64,000 nt of DNA from Paramoeba atlantica. Lineage: Eukaryota > Discosea. This document shows, piece by piece, positions 48,243-58,559 of the stretch. Made by a program: the position numbers and the translations under genes. Numbering within the stretch: position 1 is the stretch's first letter; every line of letters starts with the position of its first letter. The notes beneath the pieces are model-generated. The model was not told where the DNA came from, made no database searches, and worked only from the letters and a program-made list of their open reading frames with translations. The stretch spans positions 496,001-560,000 of the forward strand of contig CDRNVI010000020.1 of the NCBI GenBank assembly GCA_977017575.1. The letters run 5' to 3'.

Positions 48243-51200
48243 ATGAAATTCGGCGAGCAAATCAAAGTCCTCACCATCCCCGAGTGGTCCCGCATGTATG
48301 TAGACTATGAGGATGGAAAAAACTTGATCTACACTTTACGCGAGGACTTGGAGGAATATCACACCCTCATCGAGGCGCACCACATCACACTTTCCCAATA
48401 CGAGGTCGACCCGAAACGTCCTGGGACGGGATCCTCCTCTCTTGGATTCATGTGCCCTCGGCGTATTCGAGGCACCTTTCGTTTCTCTCGAGAGAAATCA
48501 CAGCCCCCTTCCTACTACTCCGTAGAGATGCCTGTGGTGGAGGAAACCACCCGAAATTTCGGAGAAAACAGTCCTCTGCCTCCCTCCTCAAAATTTACCT
48601 CCTCCCACCCCTCTCACTTCACCGAGAAACGTCCACGAAGTCTAAGCAAACTCCACGCCATGTCCATTGAACACCTCCCCGAGTTGGACTACTCCCTGTT
48701 TCCTGGTTCCGCCCACCCCGTCCACACCCCCGCCTCAAGTGAGTTACCCCACCTCCCCTCCCCTCCCCCGGAGGAGCTACCCCACCCTCCCTTTGTGGAA
48801 ATTGACCCCGGAAACCCCCGAAATGGCCATCCCCCCAAATGGGAATCTGCCCTCCCCCCCACCCCCTCCACTGTGCTCCACCTAGGGCTCCAGCACAGCC
48901 TGGAAGAGCCCACTACGTTGGAGCCACGACCGCAAAGTTCTGAAACCTCCGAGTCCCCCTCGGTGACCGTCACGGTCCCCCCATCCCCCGGGGCGCTGCT
49001 CCCCACAAAGGCTTCACAAAAAGAGGTGAAGATTTCTTCTTCTGCTTCTTCTGCTGTTTCTTCTTCTGCTTCTTCTGCTGTTTCTTCTTCTCCCTTTTCC
49101 GTTTCGGAGAACACAAGGCGTTTAGCCCCGGTGTCCTCTCCCCCGGGGTGGGTCCCTCCCGCAGGGGAGTCCTCCCCGTTAATTGACATGGAGGTGTTGC
49201 CGTTTTATCCGGCAGAGCGGGGCAGCGCACGGGGTGGTGGTTATGAGACACCGGGGGAGACGCGAGCCCCACTCGCGACGACCCCCATCCGTCGAAGTTT
49301 GTCGAAACTTCGTCCCCCTGCCCAGGCCGTGCTGCTCCCCCCGAGTGCCACCGGGGAAGGGGAAAAAGAGGAACAGGAGCTGGAGGAAAAGCCCGGGGTC
49401 GTTTTCTCGGCGCTCGTGGGTACGCCCCAGGGCTCGGAGGGTATGGAATCGCCTGGGGTGGTGCAAAGGGAAGCGCCTCCACGACAAGGGGTACTCGTGT
49501 CGCCTTTTCTACGTGCGTCGGGGGTGCAGAAAATGTCCGAGATTTCTTGGATTTTACATCGTGTGGCGCATCTCTACCGTTCCATGAATCAGGAAATGGG
49601 AAACTGGATTTTGAGGGAGTGTCGAAAGGTGAATCGGTTTTACATGTCTCGCGCGCAGTTTATAGCGAACCGCGCTGCGTTGTTGCTGGATCGAGCTAAA
49701 ATGGTTGCTACAATGTCCAGTTTGGAGAAACAACGTCTGCGACAGGGTATGGAAGAGGCGTATTTTGCTCTTGATTTGTTGCGCTCCTATTGCACAGTGA
49801 ACTCCATTGCGTTTTGCAAAATTTTAAAGAAGTTTGACAAAAACACGCTTCAAAATTGTCGAGAGGACGTCACGCAGTATCTTTCGTCTAGGTGGTTTTT
49901 CCAAACCACTCACAGCATTGACTCCTCTCCAAATCGAAGACTGAAGGATCTCTTAGTTAAAGTCTACGCTGATCTGTTTTGTCAAGGATCGATGAAAACC
50001 GCGCGAACGTTTCTGCATGTAAAGAAGCACGACGAACGACAAAAGGAGTCACGCTCTCCTTTATTCCTCACGGGTTTCTTTTCCGGAGCCACGCTTGCCA
50101 TCTTTGTGTTGCTCCTTTTCGAGTACTGCTCACATTACTCCGAAATCTCTTCTCTCTCAGAGGCGAGTGTCTCGCGGTCGCAGTTTATTTTCTCTCTCGG
50201 CTACGTCGGGACGTTTCTCCTTCTCTCCTTTGCTTTGGTCGTTCTAATTTGGGAGTCCTACGGCATCAACTATGCCTTTATCTTGGAACTGGACCTACGA
50301 AAGCACTTTACGGCGTTCGGTTTGATGTGCCTTGCCTTCCTGCAACTCCTTATCGGGGTGACGTGCGCTTATGGTTTTCTCCACAGCGCGCTCTTTACCG
50401 AGGGCTATAGCCTCACCCCGAACGCCCCGACCTACGCCTACCTTTTCGCTGCCCTGAGCGTTTTGCTTACGTTTCTTTTTCACCTCCGTCATCGGTTTTC
50501 TTCCCACTGGCTGTGGCATCATTTACTTCGTGCCTTTGCGGCCCCCTGGTACCGGGTTCGATTCGCGGATTTCTTTTTAATGGATTATTTATGCTCCATG
50601 ACCGATGTCCTCGGGGAGCTTCCCACAGCGCTATGTGTGTGGGAATATCCATCTTCCGCAACAAACGCTTTTTGTCTCGGATACCGCACATGGCGAATTC
50701 CGCTGCTCCCGGCGTTGCCTCACATGCTTCGTCTGCTGCAGTGTCTACGTCGGTACCGTGACCAGGAAGGGGATAGCCTTCACCCGAATTTAACAAACGC
50801 GATGAAATACGCTGCTGGGCTTTTACAACTCGTTTTAGGGTTTGTTTTGTTGGTGTGTAAACGAATGTTTGGGATGCAGTCTGTCGCGTTTGCGGTGATG
50901 GAAGGGGTATGGCTGTTTGCGGCTTTTTCCGATGCCTCTTATAAACTTTTATGGGACTATCACATGGATTGGGGTTTGTTGTCATTTTTTCGTAATCGTG
51001 GGTCGCGGGATCCGCTTTTACGGGAACAGCTGTGGTATCCTCGATGGGCGTATTTCTCGAGCGCAGCTGTTAACGCAGTGTTACGCTTTCTGTGGCTCAT
51101 CCGGCATATTTTCTTCCCCAATTGGGGACGATCGTTACTGTTCTCTGGTTGGGGGTGGATTCTGTGGGTAAGTCTTGAGCTCACACGTCGCGCCATGTGG

Positions 51201-51818
51201 GCGGTGCTGCGACTGGAGAACGAGCAGCTCAATAATTTTGAGAACTACCGAGCGGTGAATATTACCCCACCGGATGCAATCTCCTCTTCTTCCTCCTCGC
51301 CGTCTTGTGCGGAGAATGCGAACTCCGATATGCATGCCCCAATTGATTTAATTCTTCGTGAAACTGACAAGGAGATTCAGCGACGGATGGAGGGGTCACA
51401 AGGTCCGGAAAAAAACACCACAAATTCCGGGACCCGTTCCTCTTCTTCTCCCCTGTCTTCTTCCGCCGCAACAGATCTGTTTTATCTCATTCCCAACGTG
51501 AAGCTGAAATACCAAACCAAACTTACATCTTTTTTTGCCCATCTTCCAGAGCACGCAAAAGTTCGCGTGCTACAATATCAGTACCCCGGACAATCGTTTG
51601 CGCTACGAAAGGACACGGGTAAAACGATTCGGTTTGCGACCATGCATGAGGAAGATAAGGTGTGTGCGCTGTACCACTTACTGGGAGGTCTCACGATTGA
51701 GCAGTACTGCCGCTCCCATGGATTGCTTCACTGGCTGCGGCCCTCACGACCGGAGAAGCGCTCACACAGTAGTGTTCGGAGGTCGAAGTCAGTGCCAAGA
51801 CCCTCTCCAAAAACATGA
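48243..51818 (+). CDS. SPX-EXS protein, XPR1/PHO1-like phosphate exporter or sensor
   Basis: 1191 residues. SPX begins MKFGEQIKVLTIPEWSRMYV (residues 1-20) and its last helix, with SIAFCKILKKFDKNT (about 518-532), lies about 500 residues later because a long Ser/Pro/Glu low-complexity insert (about 70-430) splits it. SPX domains bind inositol pyrophosphates through the Lys cluster of this helix. Several membrane helices follow (from GFFSGATLAIFVLLLFEYC, about 608). EXS motifs: DYLCSMTDVLGELPTALCVW (about 780) and MLRLLQCLRRYRDQEGDSLH then NLTNAMKYAAG (about 826-855). XPR1/PHO1 proteins export phosphate. A Ser-rich cytosolic tail of about 180 residues follows EXS. Coding strand C-rich at 48700-48980, G-rich at 49130-49500. 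Confidence 0.88.
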   Translation: MKFGEQIKVLTIPEWSRMYVDYEDGKNLIYTLREDLEEYHTLIEAHHITLSQYEVDPKRPGTGSSSLGFMCPRRIRGTFRFSREKSQPPSYYSVEMPVVEETTRNFGENSPLPPSSKFTSSHPSHFTEKRPRSLSKLHAMSIEHLPELDYSLFPGSAHPVHTPASSELPHLPSPPPEELPHPPFVEIDPGNPRNGHPPKWESALPPTPSTVLHLGLQHSLEEPTTLEPRPQSSETSESPSVTVTVPPSPGALLPTKASQKEVKISSSASSAVSSSASSAVSSSPFSVSENTRRLAPVSSPPGWVPPAGESSPLIDMEVLPFYPAERGSARGGGYETPGETRAPLATTPIRRSLSKLRPPAQAVLLPPSATGEGEKEEQELEEKPGVVFSALVGTPQGSEGMESPGVVQREAPPRQGVLVSPFLRASGVQKMSEISWILHRVAHLYRSMNQEMGNWILRECRKVNRFYMSRAQFIANRAALLLDRAKMVATMSSLEKQRLRQGMEEAYFALDLLRSYCTVNSIAFCKILKKFDKNTLQNCREDVTQYLSSRWFFQTTHSIDSSPNRRLKDLLVKVYADLFCQGSMKTARTFLHVKKHDERQKESRSPLFLTGFFSGATLAIFVLLLFEYCSHYSEISSLSEASVSRSQFIFSLGYVGTFLLLSFALVVLIWESYGINYAFILELDLRKHFTAFGLMCLAFLQLLIGVTCAYGFLHSALFTEGYSLTPNAPTYAYLFAALSVLLTFLFHLRHRFSSHWLWHHLLRAFAAPWYRVRFADFFLMDYLCSMTDVLGELPTALCVWEYPSSATNAFCLGYRTWRIPLLPALPHMLRLLQCLRRYRDQEGDSLHPNLTNAMKYAAGLLQLVLGFVLLVCKRMFGMQSVAFAVMEGVWLFAAFSDASYKLLWDYHMDWGLLSFFRNRGSRDPLLREQLWYPRWAYFSSAAVNAVLRFLWLIRHIFFPNWGRSLLFSGWGWILWVSLELTRRAMWAVLRLENEQLNNFENYRAVNITPPDAISSSSSSPSCAENANSDMHAPIDLILRETDKEIQRRMEGSQGPEKNTTNSGTRSSSSPLSSSAATDLFYLIPNVKLKYQTKLTSFFAHLPEHAKVRVLQYQYPGQSFALRKDTGKTIRFATMHEEDKVCALYHLLGGLTIEQYCRSHGLLHWLRPSRPEKRSHSSVRRSKSVPRPSPKT

Positions 51819-52521
51819 CTTACTTAGGCGTCTGGTTTTTTGTGCAAATTTTATTTTTGTTTTTTAGCTCACATACACTGTACTTTGTATTCGTTTCATG
51901 ATTTGGTTTTACGACACAAAATTGTGAAGCGAGTTGATTTCTTTGAATCCATCCACGATCTGGACAGCACTGTATGTATGGCGCAACAGTAGAGTAAGTG
52001 CTTCGTACGAGCATGGAAATTATTTTTTATGCACCGGCAAATTATAAATATGAATGCTTTTACATTGCGCGTAAGCATGGATACATGAAGTAGACTTAAT
52101 CTGTGTTTGTGCGCAAACTGGTCTGCAAAGATGATTCTTTGCAGCACTGTATACTTGGGCTCTCTTGCGTTAGGTCGGTGTTTTCTTGCGTTCTTTGTTT
52201 CGTTTCTTTTCTCGTCGGGTTTGTGGACGAAACAAAAGAGGTTCACAATTCACACTACAAAATATCGTATACACCACGGGAAAAGTATCTTCTCAAAAAC
52301 GGTTGGCCTAAAAAGTATTATCTTTTTTGTGGCGACCATTTTTTAATAATTTTAACCTCTTTTTACTTGTTAACGAGTTTCTGATTAATTTTGATTCTAA
52401 ATAGTTCTTTATAATAAGATTTTTGTTAGTATCGACCAAATTTTTGTTGTCGATACCAATAAAGTATAATACTCTTTCCATACAAACTCTTCATTTTACC
52501 TTCTTTGGTGGTTTTCATCTA
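51819..52521. other. Spacer
   Basis: Longest gap in the 42-55 kb gene block. Two overlapping frames around 52103-52384 lack an ATG and match nothing. No repeat is seen. Confidence 0.35.
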
Positions 52522-55266
52522 ATGATGCATCCAATCAGACACCCAGGTACGCGCTCTGTTCGGACAAACTTTCAGCACAACGTCCTGCGCTCGATTCAAT
52601 TTTGTACATCTACCACGTGTATTCTACACCTAACTGGTTACCGTTACTGTATTAGCAACACTTCTTGTGATTCTTTATCGGATAAAATGAAGTGTACTCT
52701 TCCTTCAAAGGAACAGCAACGTTCAGTGGAAGTCAAAGACCCCACGTGCGCAAAACCTTTTGAATCTGAATTAGAAGAAAACAAGCCTCGTCGGATATAC
52801 CTAAAGCCTTCCTTCTCCGGACTACCATCCTCTTTTTATTTCTCCCGAGATTACGAGCGCACTCCCCCCAAGGTAAAAGTTATTGAATATTTAGAATCCC
52901 AAAATACTGCCTCCGACCGCACATCTGCGCACCAACTTCCCCTTGCTCCACTGTTTTACAAAGTTCATAAGCAGTGCGAATACTATGCAGTGCGACTCCC
53001 TCTACTAAAAGCTGGCCTGCGGAGGGTTCCGCAGCAACATTTCGTCCCGTGTGCTATGTCATGGAATAGGCCCACTTTTAGTTTAAAAGTATTACAGTCA
53101 CGAATTAAAAGATATCGCAGTCTACGAGATAAACTTCGAAGCCAATTACAAAAGAAACTACTTCAGATATGTGCGTTGCACACTTTGGAGTGTGAACACC
53201 AAGTCATACAAACGATTCAACATTCACCAACATTGAAGTCGCTGGATTGTTGGTTGATATCAAAATTTTCTCGATTGCTTTCGCGTGCCTCTCAGCTTAT
53301 TTCTTTTTTGGGTGGATCAGTACCCAAACACTCCCCGTTGTCATCAAGTTTATCCGGAGCTATTTTGCCTCCTACCACAATACAAAGTGAAGAATACAAC
53401 GCAAGTCCGACAGCATCTACCGAGATGGAATACACTTGTAACGAAATCGAACGTGTTTTAAAACAGCAAACGGAATGCGAACTGCAACTTCTAGGACGTC
53501 CCACCAACCCTCATCACCGTCTGAATCACTTTCCCGGAAGTGCCACAGAGCTGGGATGTAAAAGCGGGTTACAGCGAAACCTTAGCAAAATGCAGCAAAA
53601 ATATGCGAAGAAAACAAGTTTCGAAGGGAAGTCACTTTTTTCATTTTCCCCTTTTACGTGGTGTCTTCCGCGCGATGCTTTATTTCTTCAAAACGAGTTA
53701 AAAATGGAAAACGATAGCATGCGCGCTGCATCAGCGAAACGCAATTTATCTTCTGGTAACTCACATTCTTCTCCGTACGCGCACGTGGAAATGTCGTCTA
53801 TTGAGTCCGCACGCTCAGACACCTCTTTTTCACAAAGCAAAGCCTCTTCATTTTCCGAACGAGTTCCTCGTAAATATATTATCAAACCCTCTCGTGGCTC
53901 CTGTGGTCGTGGCATTAGTGTGGTTACCGCCAACTGCCCGAAACTCACAGCCTTACTTCAACGATATCTTCCTTCCGGTACATGCGACGCGAAAAAAACC
54001 GACTCTATTGAGTTTTCAGATCTTCCAAACAATCCTGATGACTATTCTTCCGGTTCTAGCTCTTCAGAACCCACACCTCCGTATATAGTACAGCAGTACA
54101 TTGATGAACCAATGCTCCTAGAAGGCTTTAAATTTGATGTTCGTCTCTACGTCCTTGTAACCTCGTTGGACCCCCTCGTGATTTACCGGTACGAGGAAGG
54201 GTTAGCTCGTTTCGCAGCTGAGCCTTATGACCCTCAAGCACTCTCCAATCGTTTTAGTCAGCTTACCAATTACAGTGTAGGTCGAAAATATACCGAACAT
54301 ATTAGCTCCTTATTGAATGAGGCCTTTCCAACAAGTCCAACGGATCTTCCGCAAATTTGGAAGCCAAATCTAAAGTCCACCTTGGCTGATCTTAATAAAA
54401 GGCTTCGATCTCAAGGTGTGAACATCACACAGTTGTGGAGAGACGTTGATGACGTGATCTTGCAAACATTGATGGCCACGTGCGAACCACTCTTAGGTCA
54501 TTTGCGGGACGAAGACGTTCCGTTAGAATATTCTTTACCATGTCGTTCCTCCTTTTTCTCCCCTACCGAAGTGTCAACTGATAAAGTCCTAGAGATCACC
54601 CGACGGTCGAAAAAAACGCGATGCGTGCGTCACGGTCTCTCCAATATGGCTTTAAGAAACGACGACTCTTCACTCGCCGAGGACTGTCTAACCCGATCTC
54701 AGATTCTCTCGCTCGGTTGCTTCGAGCTCTATGGGTTTGACATTATGTTCGACCATTTAGGAAAACCCTTGCTACTGGAGGTCAATGTTCTTCCCTCTCT
54801 GGAGAGCAGCAGTAGCCTGGACTATGAATTAAAGTCAAATGTAGTAACAGACATGTTCAACTTGCTTTGTATCACATCACAAGAACTCTTAACTACCAGA
54901 TCGGACCTCTCCTTTTCTTATAAGCCATGTTTGAATCATCAGAAAAAGAAAAATGGTTCCCGAAAAGGACAACATGTCTTACCCACGAAATCCATAAATA
55001 GTTTTTCCTCTCGTGTCGCTGCAAGAAAAAAAAGACTAAGTCGATCTCTCGTGACAAAGTCGAATCTTACATCGTTCATTATGTCGCGTATTCGCGATGA
55101 GGTTGCCTACAAGGGTCGTTTTAAACGAATTTTCCCTACACCGCGACGTGTTTCGGAATTCGGGAAGTATATACTCCCTCTAACTGAGTTCAACGCCTCA
55201 CTCTGGTGTGAAATAAATCAACAGCAAAGGCAGAGGCGAACTGACAAGCTCTTGCCAAAACAGTAG
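52522..55266 (+). CDS. Tubulin tyrosine ligase-like glutamylase (TTLL)
   Basis: 914 residues from the first of two adjacent ATGs (52522, 52525). TTLL enzymes add glutamate side chains to tubulin tails, important for flagella and cytoskeleton. The ATP-grasp core spans about 445-800: KYIIKPSRGSCGRGISVV (about 451-468), QQYIDEPMLLEGFKFDVRLY (about 523-545), SQLTNYSVGRKY (about 579-590, in place of the common LTNYSINK) and ELYGFDIMFDHLGKPLLLEV then NVLPSLESSSSLD (about 735-760). About 230 extra residues between parts of the core are low-complexity Ser-rich inserts. The first 100 residues are basic and Thr/Ser-rich, which could be targeting. TTLL4/5-like by motif order; subtype uncertain. Confidence 0.88.
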   Translation: MMHPIRHPGTRSVRTNFQHNVLRSIQFCTSTTCILHLTGYRYCISNTSCDSLSDKMKCTLPSKEQQRSVEVKDPTCAKPFESELEENKPRRIYLKPSFSGLPSSFYFSRDYERTPPKVKVIEYLESQNTASDRTSAHQLPLAPLFYKVHKQCEYYAVRLPLLKAGLRRVPQQHFVPCAMSWNRPTFSLKVLQSRIKRYRSLRDKLRSQLQKKLLQICALHTLECEHQVIQTIQHSPTLKSLDCWLISKFSRLLSRASQLISFLGGSVPKHSPLSSSLSGAILPPTTIQSEEYNASPTASTEMEYTCNEIERVLKQQTECELQLLGRPTNPHHRLNHFPGSATELGCKSGLQRNLSKMQQKYAKKTSFEGKSLFSFSPFTWCLPRDALFLQNELKMENDSMRAASAKRNLSSGNSHSSPYAHVEMSSIESARSDTSFSQSKASSFSERVPRKYIIKPSRGSCGRGISVVTANCPKLTALLQRYLPSGTCDAKKTDSIEFSDLPNNPDDYSSGSSSSEPTPPYIVQQYIDEPMLLEGFKFDVRLYVLVTSLDPLVIYRYEEGLARFAAEPYDPQALSNRFSQLTNYSVGRKYTEHISSLLNEAFPTSPTDLPQIWKPNLKSTLADLNKRLRSQGVNITQLWRDVDDVILQTLMATCEPLLGHLRDEDVPLEYSLPCRSSFFSPTEVSTDKVLEITRRSKKTRCVRHGLSNMALRNDDSSLAEDCLTRSQILSLGCFELYGFDIMFDHLGKPLLLEVNVLPSLESSSSLDYELKSNVVTDMFNLLCITSQELLTTRSDLSFSYKPCLNHQKKKNGSRKGQHVLPTKSINSFSSRVAARKKRLSRSLVTKSNLTSFIMSRIRDEVAYKGRFKRIFPTPRRVSEFGKYILPLTEFNASLWCEINQQQRQRRTDKLLPKQ

Positions 55267-55367
55267 GACGCATATTTCCTCATGCAGCCTATTCTGCATG
55301 CAGTTTTACTTACGAACCATTGCTCCTCCTCTGAATACCGTGGAAACATCAATTAAGAATTTCTTTT

Positions 55368-55465
55368 CTAGTCGTTTCGTTAAACACGGTGGTTCTCAAC
55401 GTAGAAGTCACTGATGCTGCGCGCTTCGCGTTGAAAACTACCTCCACGTTTAACGAAGTGCCTAA
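55368..55465 (+). mobile_element. Foldback element copy 2, diverged
   Basis: CTAGTCGTTTCGTTAAACAC at the left and AACGAAGTGCCTAA at the right, with the loop (GAAGTCACTGATGCTGCGCG) in the same orientation as copies 1, 3 and 5. No R1 repeat follows here. Confidence 0.6.
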
Positions 55466-55796
55466 AAAGGAAAAATTGTAAAAACATCAAGAATAATTGA
55501 AGAAGGGTTTTCATCTAGGGTTGCGAAAATTACAGCGCTCGCAAAATTTTGTGTGACTTCTAAAATTGTTGCACAATAAATTGAAGTAAATGTCTTCGAA
55601 AAATGGAGTCTTTAAAAAAGGGAAATTCAAAAAAAGGAGGGTCTTCAAAAAGGATTGGATTTCCAAAAAGGAAAGGTCTTCAAAAGAGGAAAGGACTTCG
55701 AAGAAGAGAAACCTCTTCAACAAAGGAAAGGTCTCCGAATTTGGAAATGTGTTTTAAACCAATGTTCAGCTTGCCATACCCCCGGTATAGTACTTT
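55466..55796. repeat. Purine-rich degenerate repeats
   Basis: Degenerate units like TCTTCAAAAAGGAAAGG at about 55605-55740. The lysine-rich ORF reading them is a by-product. No gene. Confidence 0.45.
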
Positions 55797-56559
55797 TAGT
55801 ATTAGTAATACTAAAATTAGTAAAACTTTTATTGTAAAATAATAAAAACGTTTTACTAATTAAAAATTCACTAATTTTTGTTTTACTAATTTTTGCACTG
55901 CCCCAAAAAATTTGCCAACTTGATAAAATCAATTTTTACAGAAACGGTATTTCTGTCGTTTGAGTAGGTTGTCTCCTCTAAGGTCGGCGTTAGTACCATC
56001 TGCAAAATGGTAATGCTAGGGAAGACCGAGAGGAGGTCCCGACCATGCTTCCCCATGCTGAGTGTGTCAGGCTTCAGTGAAGCGTATTACAAAGAAAATC
56101 CTTACCAAGAATATCCCCCAAAAAGGGATTGACTTTTACCCCCTCCCACACAATGTCCCTACATCAGTATTTTCTTAAATATGAAAAAAAACTCTTAAAT
56201 ACAAGAGAGCGATGTTTCGCGTTCGCGGAGCGGAGAAAGTCTTTTAAAAATGGGAGTATAACGAACAAGAAAGTCAGAGATTCAGAAAAAGATCAGGAGC
56301 GGGGAAAGTAATATGTGTCTGTAGCACAGAGTAAAAAACACCCCAAAAAAATAATATTAATAAAAATCTTGCTCACAGAAATCTTGCTCGCTTTCGTGCG
56401 ACATAGTAATCTGAAAACTTTTCGTAAAAAAGATAGAATTCCGAAAAAAACAAAAAAATGTAAGGTGTAAAACCTGAATTTCGCAAAATGTTTTACTAAT
56501 TAAAAATTTACTAATTTTTGTTTTACGAATTATTGTTACACTAATAATTGTGTGCACTG
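55797..56559. mobile_element. Second copy of the 528-1173 mariner-type element
   Basis: Matches 545-840 and 1018-1173 in the same orientation, with shared words AGAAACGGTATTTCTGTCGT and AGTGTGTCAGGCTTCAGTGA. It ends GCACTG before TA (56560-56561). The HTH-coding middle of the first copy is replaced by unrelated AT-rich sequence; the left end is not clear. Confidence 0.65.
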
Positions 56560-57145
56560 TATCACCAGTAAAAGTCATAGAAGTGAAAAAACGCGATAAA
56601 TAGTAAAGAAAACAAACGAATAATGCTCTGTAGGGTTATGATCTACGTGGGCCACCTCGAACAAGAAGTCGACATCACATGTTGTCTGTCTGAAAAACCA
56701 GGGGGGGGGTATGCTATCGACCCTGGGTCACGATACCATACCCCTCCCCAGGTATGGTACCAGGTCAAAGGTATGCAAACCGGACCCCCGTTTACATTTG
56801 GACCTCACCTCGGACAAGGGGCTTGGCTTTTATTTTTCCCCGCAGCGCATCGCTGATCAAGAAGAAATTCGTAGAAATCGGCGTATAATAACGTTTGTGG
56901 AGACGAAGGGACAGGAAGAATTTTCTCCAGAAAGTGCAGATCTGCCTTTCGTACCTTAGTCCTCCCTTCATTACTCTATGGGTGCTTAAGCAAATATTTA
57001 TCGTTAACATCTCATAATTGTCATCTTCGTTTACCCGCAATCTATCCTTACAGTGAAACAAATTGGTTCATCCTATCAGCTAAAGTGTTGTATATCACGT
57101 CGTTCCACCTACCCTTTCTCATTAATTTTTATAAATATAAATATA
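56560..57145. other. Spacer
   Basis: No supportable gene. A G/C-run palindrome with GGTATGCTATCG and ATACCATACCCC words lies at about 56701-56765. Confidence 0.35.
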
Positions 57146-57458
57146 CTATCCCCCCCTATTTAATAGGACTCCAATTTTGGGCAAAAGGCCCTAATAAAGG
57201 GGGGGCACATGGAAAATAATATGAAAGAAAAAAATCGGCGCCGCGAAGCGGCGCCTTTTTTATCGTTGTGAAACAAGGTCCTACTCCCTTTTGATACACT
57301 TTTGGTTGTTGGGGTAGAAATGGAAAAACAATCTGCCGCTTCGCGCCGGATTCGACAATTTTTTGGCACTTTCCCTGAAATATTTTTTGTGGCCTTCCAG
57401 ACAAAATGGCCCTATTAAAAGGGGGGTGACACGTAGCCCTATTAAATAGGGGGGATAG
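57146..57458. mobile_element. MITE with CTATCCCCCC ends carrying a GC hairpin
   Basis: 313 bp between TA at 57144-57145 and TA at 57459-57460. Ends CTATCCCCCCCTATTTAATA and its complement. A second facing pair (CCTAATAAAGGGGGGG, CCCTATTAAAAGGGGGG) lies inward. Hairpin copy 8 is inside, as in the similar MITE 5280-5586. Confidence 0.75.
57237..57255. repeat. GC hairpin copy 8 (GAA core)
   Basis: GGCGCCGCGAAGCGGCGCC followed by T6. Right flank as copy 1 and left flank as copy 6, both of which have TTC cores. Confidence 0.85.
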
Positions 57459-57482
57459 TAATTATAAATTTTCATTTTTGTT

Positions 57483-58290
57483 ATACCGTGGAAACATTAA
57501 TTAAGAGACACATTAAATAAGGGAACATCAATTAAGGGAACACTAATTAAGGGAATAATTGTTTTTCGTCAATTTTTGGCATTTTCAGGCAGTTTATAAC
57601 TAATATTTATTTTTTCCACCCATGGCCCAGGCACCCCCAACCCTCAGGATATATATTGTTTTGAGTAGTGAATTTTTCTTGAAATGAAGTTTACATTGCG
57701 CCCCAAAAAAGGGTTTTCCCAAATAGTAAAGTGTTTTTTAGTAGTTACCTTTTTTTAGAGTTTTTCTCTTTTTCAAGAATTTTTGTCTAAAAGAAATTGA
57801 TTTCATTTCATCTAAAAAAAATCGCATACAGCTTGCATTGGAAAGCGTTGTTCAAGACTCCAGCCCAGTTGTTTTTTGATTATACGTTTTCTTTTTTTCT
57901 CTGTGCTTCAAATACAATTGATTGCCCAGTTAGTAAAGTCCCAAAAAACGGTTTTCCCAAATAGTCAGGCTTCTTTTTAGTAGTTACCCAAAATCTGTGG
58001 TAACTACTAAAACCTTTACTATCTGGGTGCACTGTATATTTTTTGTGCTTTTTGTGCTTTGTAAAAAGAATAATTTTGATATTCAACAGCTGCTTTTCAC
58101 CTCTAAATATGTTTAAAATAAAACTGCAACAATTTACAGTTTACAATTATTCATCGTACTTATCTGATGATCTTGGGCTATTTTCAACTTGATTCTCATA
58201 AAACGATTAAGGGAACATTAAATAAGGGAACACTAATTAAGGGAATAATTCTTTTTGTAAATCATATTCCCTTAATTAGTGTAACCCCCC
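57483..58290. repeat. AATTAAGGGAACA repeats and a foldback
   Basis: Short direct repeats of AATTAAGGGAACA lie at both ends (about 57497-57560 and 58205-58290). Between them a foldback at about 57955-58028 pairs TTTTTAGTAGTTACC with GGTAACTACTAAAA, and a related single arm lies near 57715-57750. Probably two nested non-coding elements; no gene. Confidence 0.5.
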
Positions 58291-58559
58291 TTGAAGCGAA
58301 GGTCTTGGGCGACCTAAATTCCATAGAGACCCCAAAGCAGTACCCTTCTTCTCCTAGAGGAAAGGGTCATGATGACACAAATGGCTTGGGTCCGAACAAA
58401 GCTTCTCGCGAATGGGAAAGAGTTCATGGTACGTTTCACTCAATTTTTTTTGTGAAATGAGTGACTAAATGAAACTTTTCTTCAATGGCGTGTTTTTTTG
58501 GCAAACAGTAAGAATTGGCAAAGTTTGGTAAAAAAGTGAACATATGTTGCGGCAACATA
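58291..58559. other. Spacer
   Basis: Nothing recognised. Confidence 0.3.

Noticed and set aside
52103-52384. Possible small gene between the SPX-EXS and TTLL genes
   Set aside because: No ATG in either overlapping frame and no recognisable features.
55603-55842. Lysine-rich 79-codon ORF
   Set aside because: Reads purine-rich degenerate repeats; no support as a gene.
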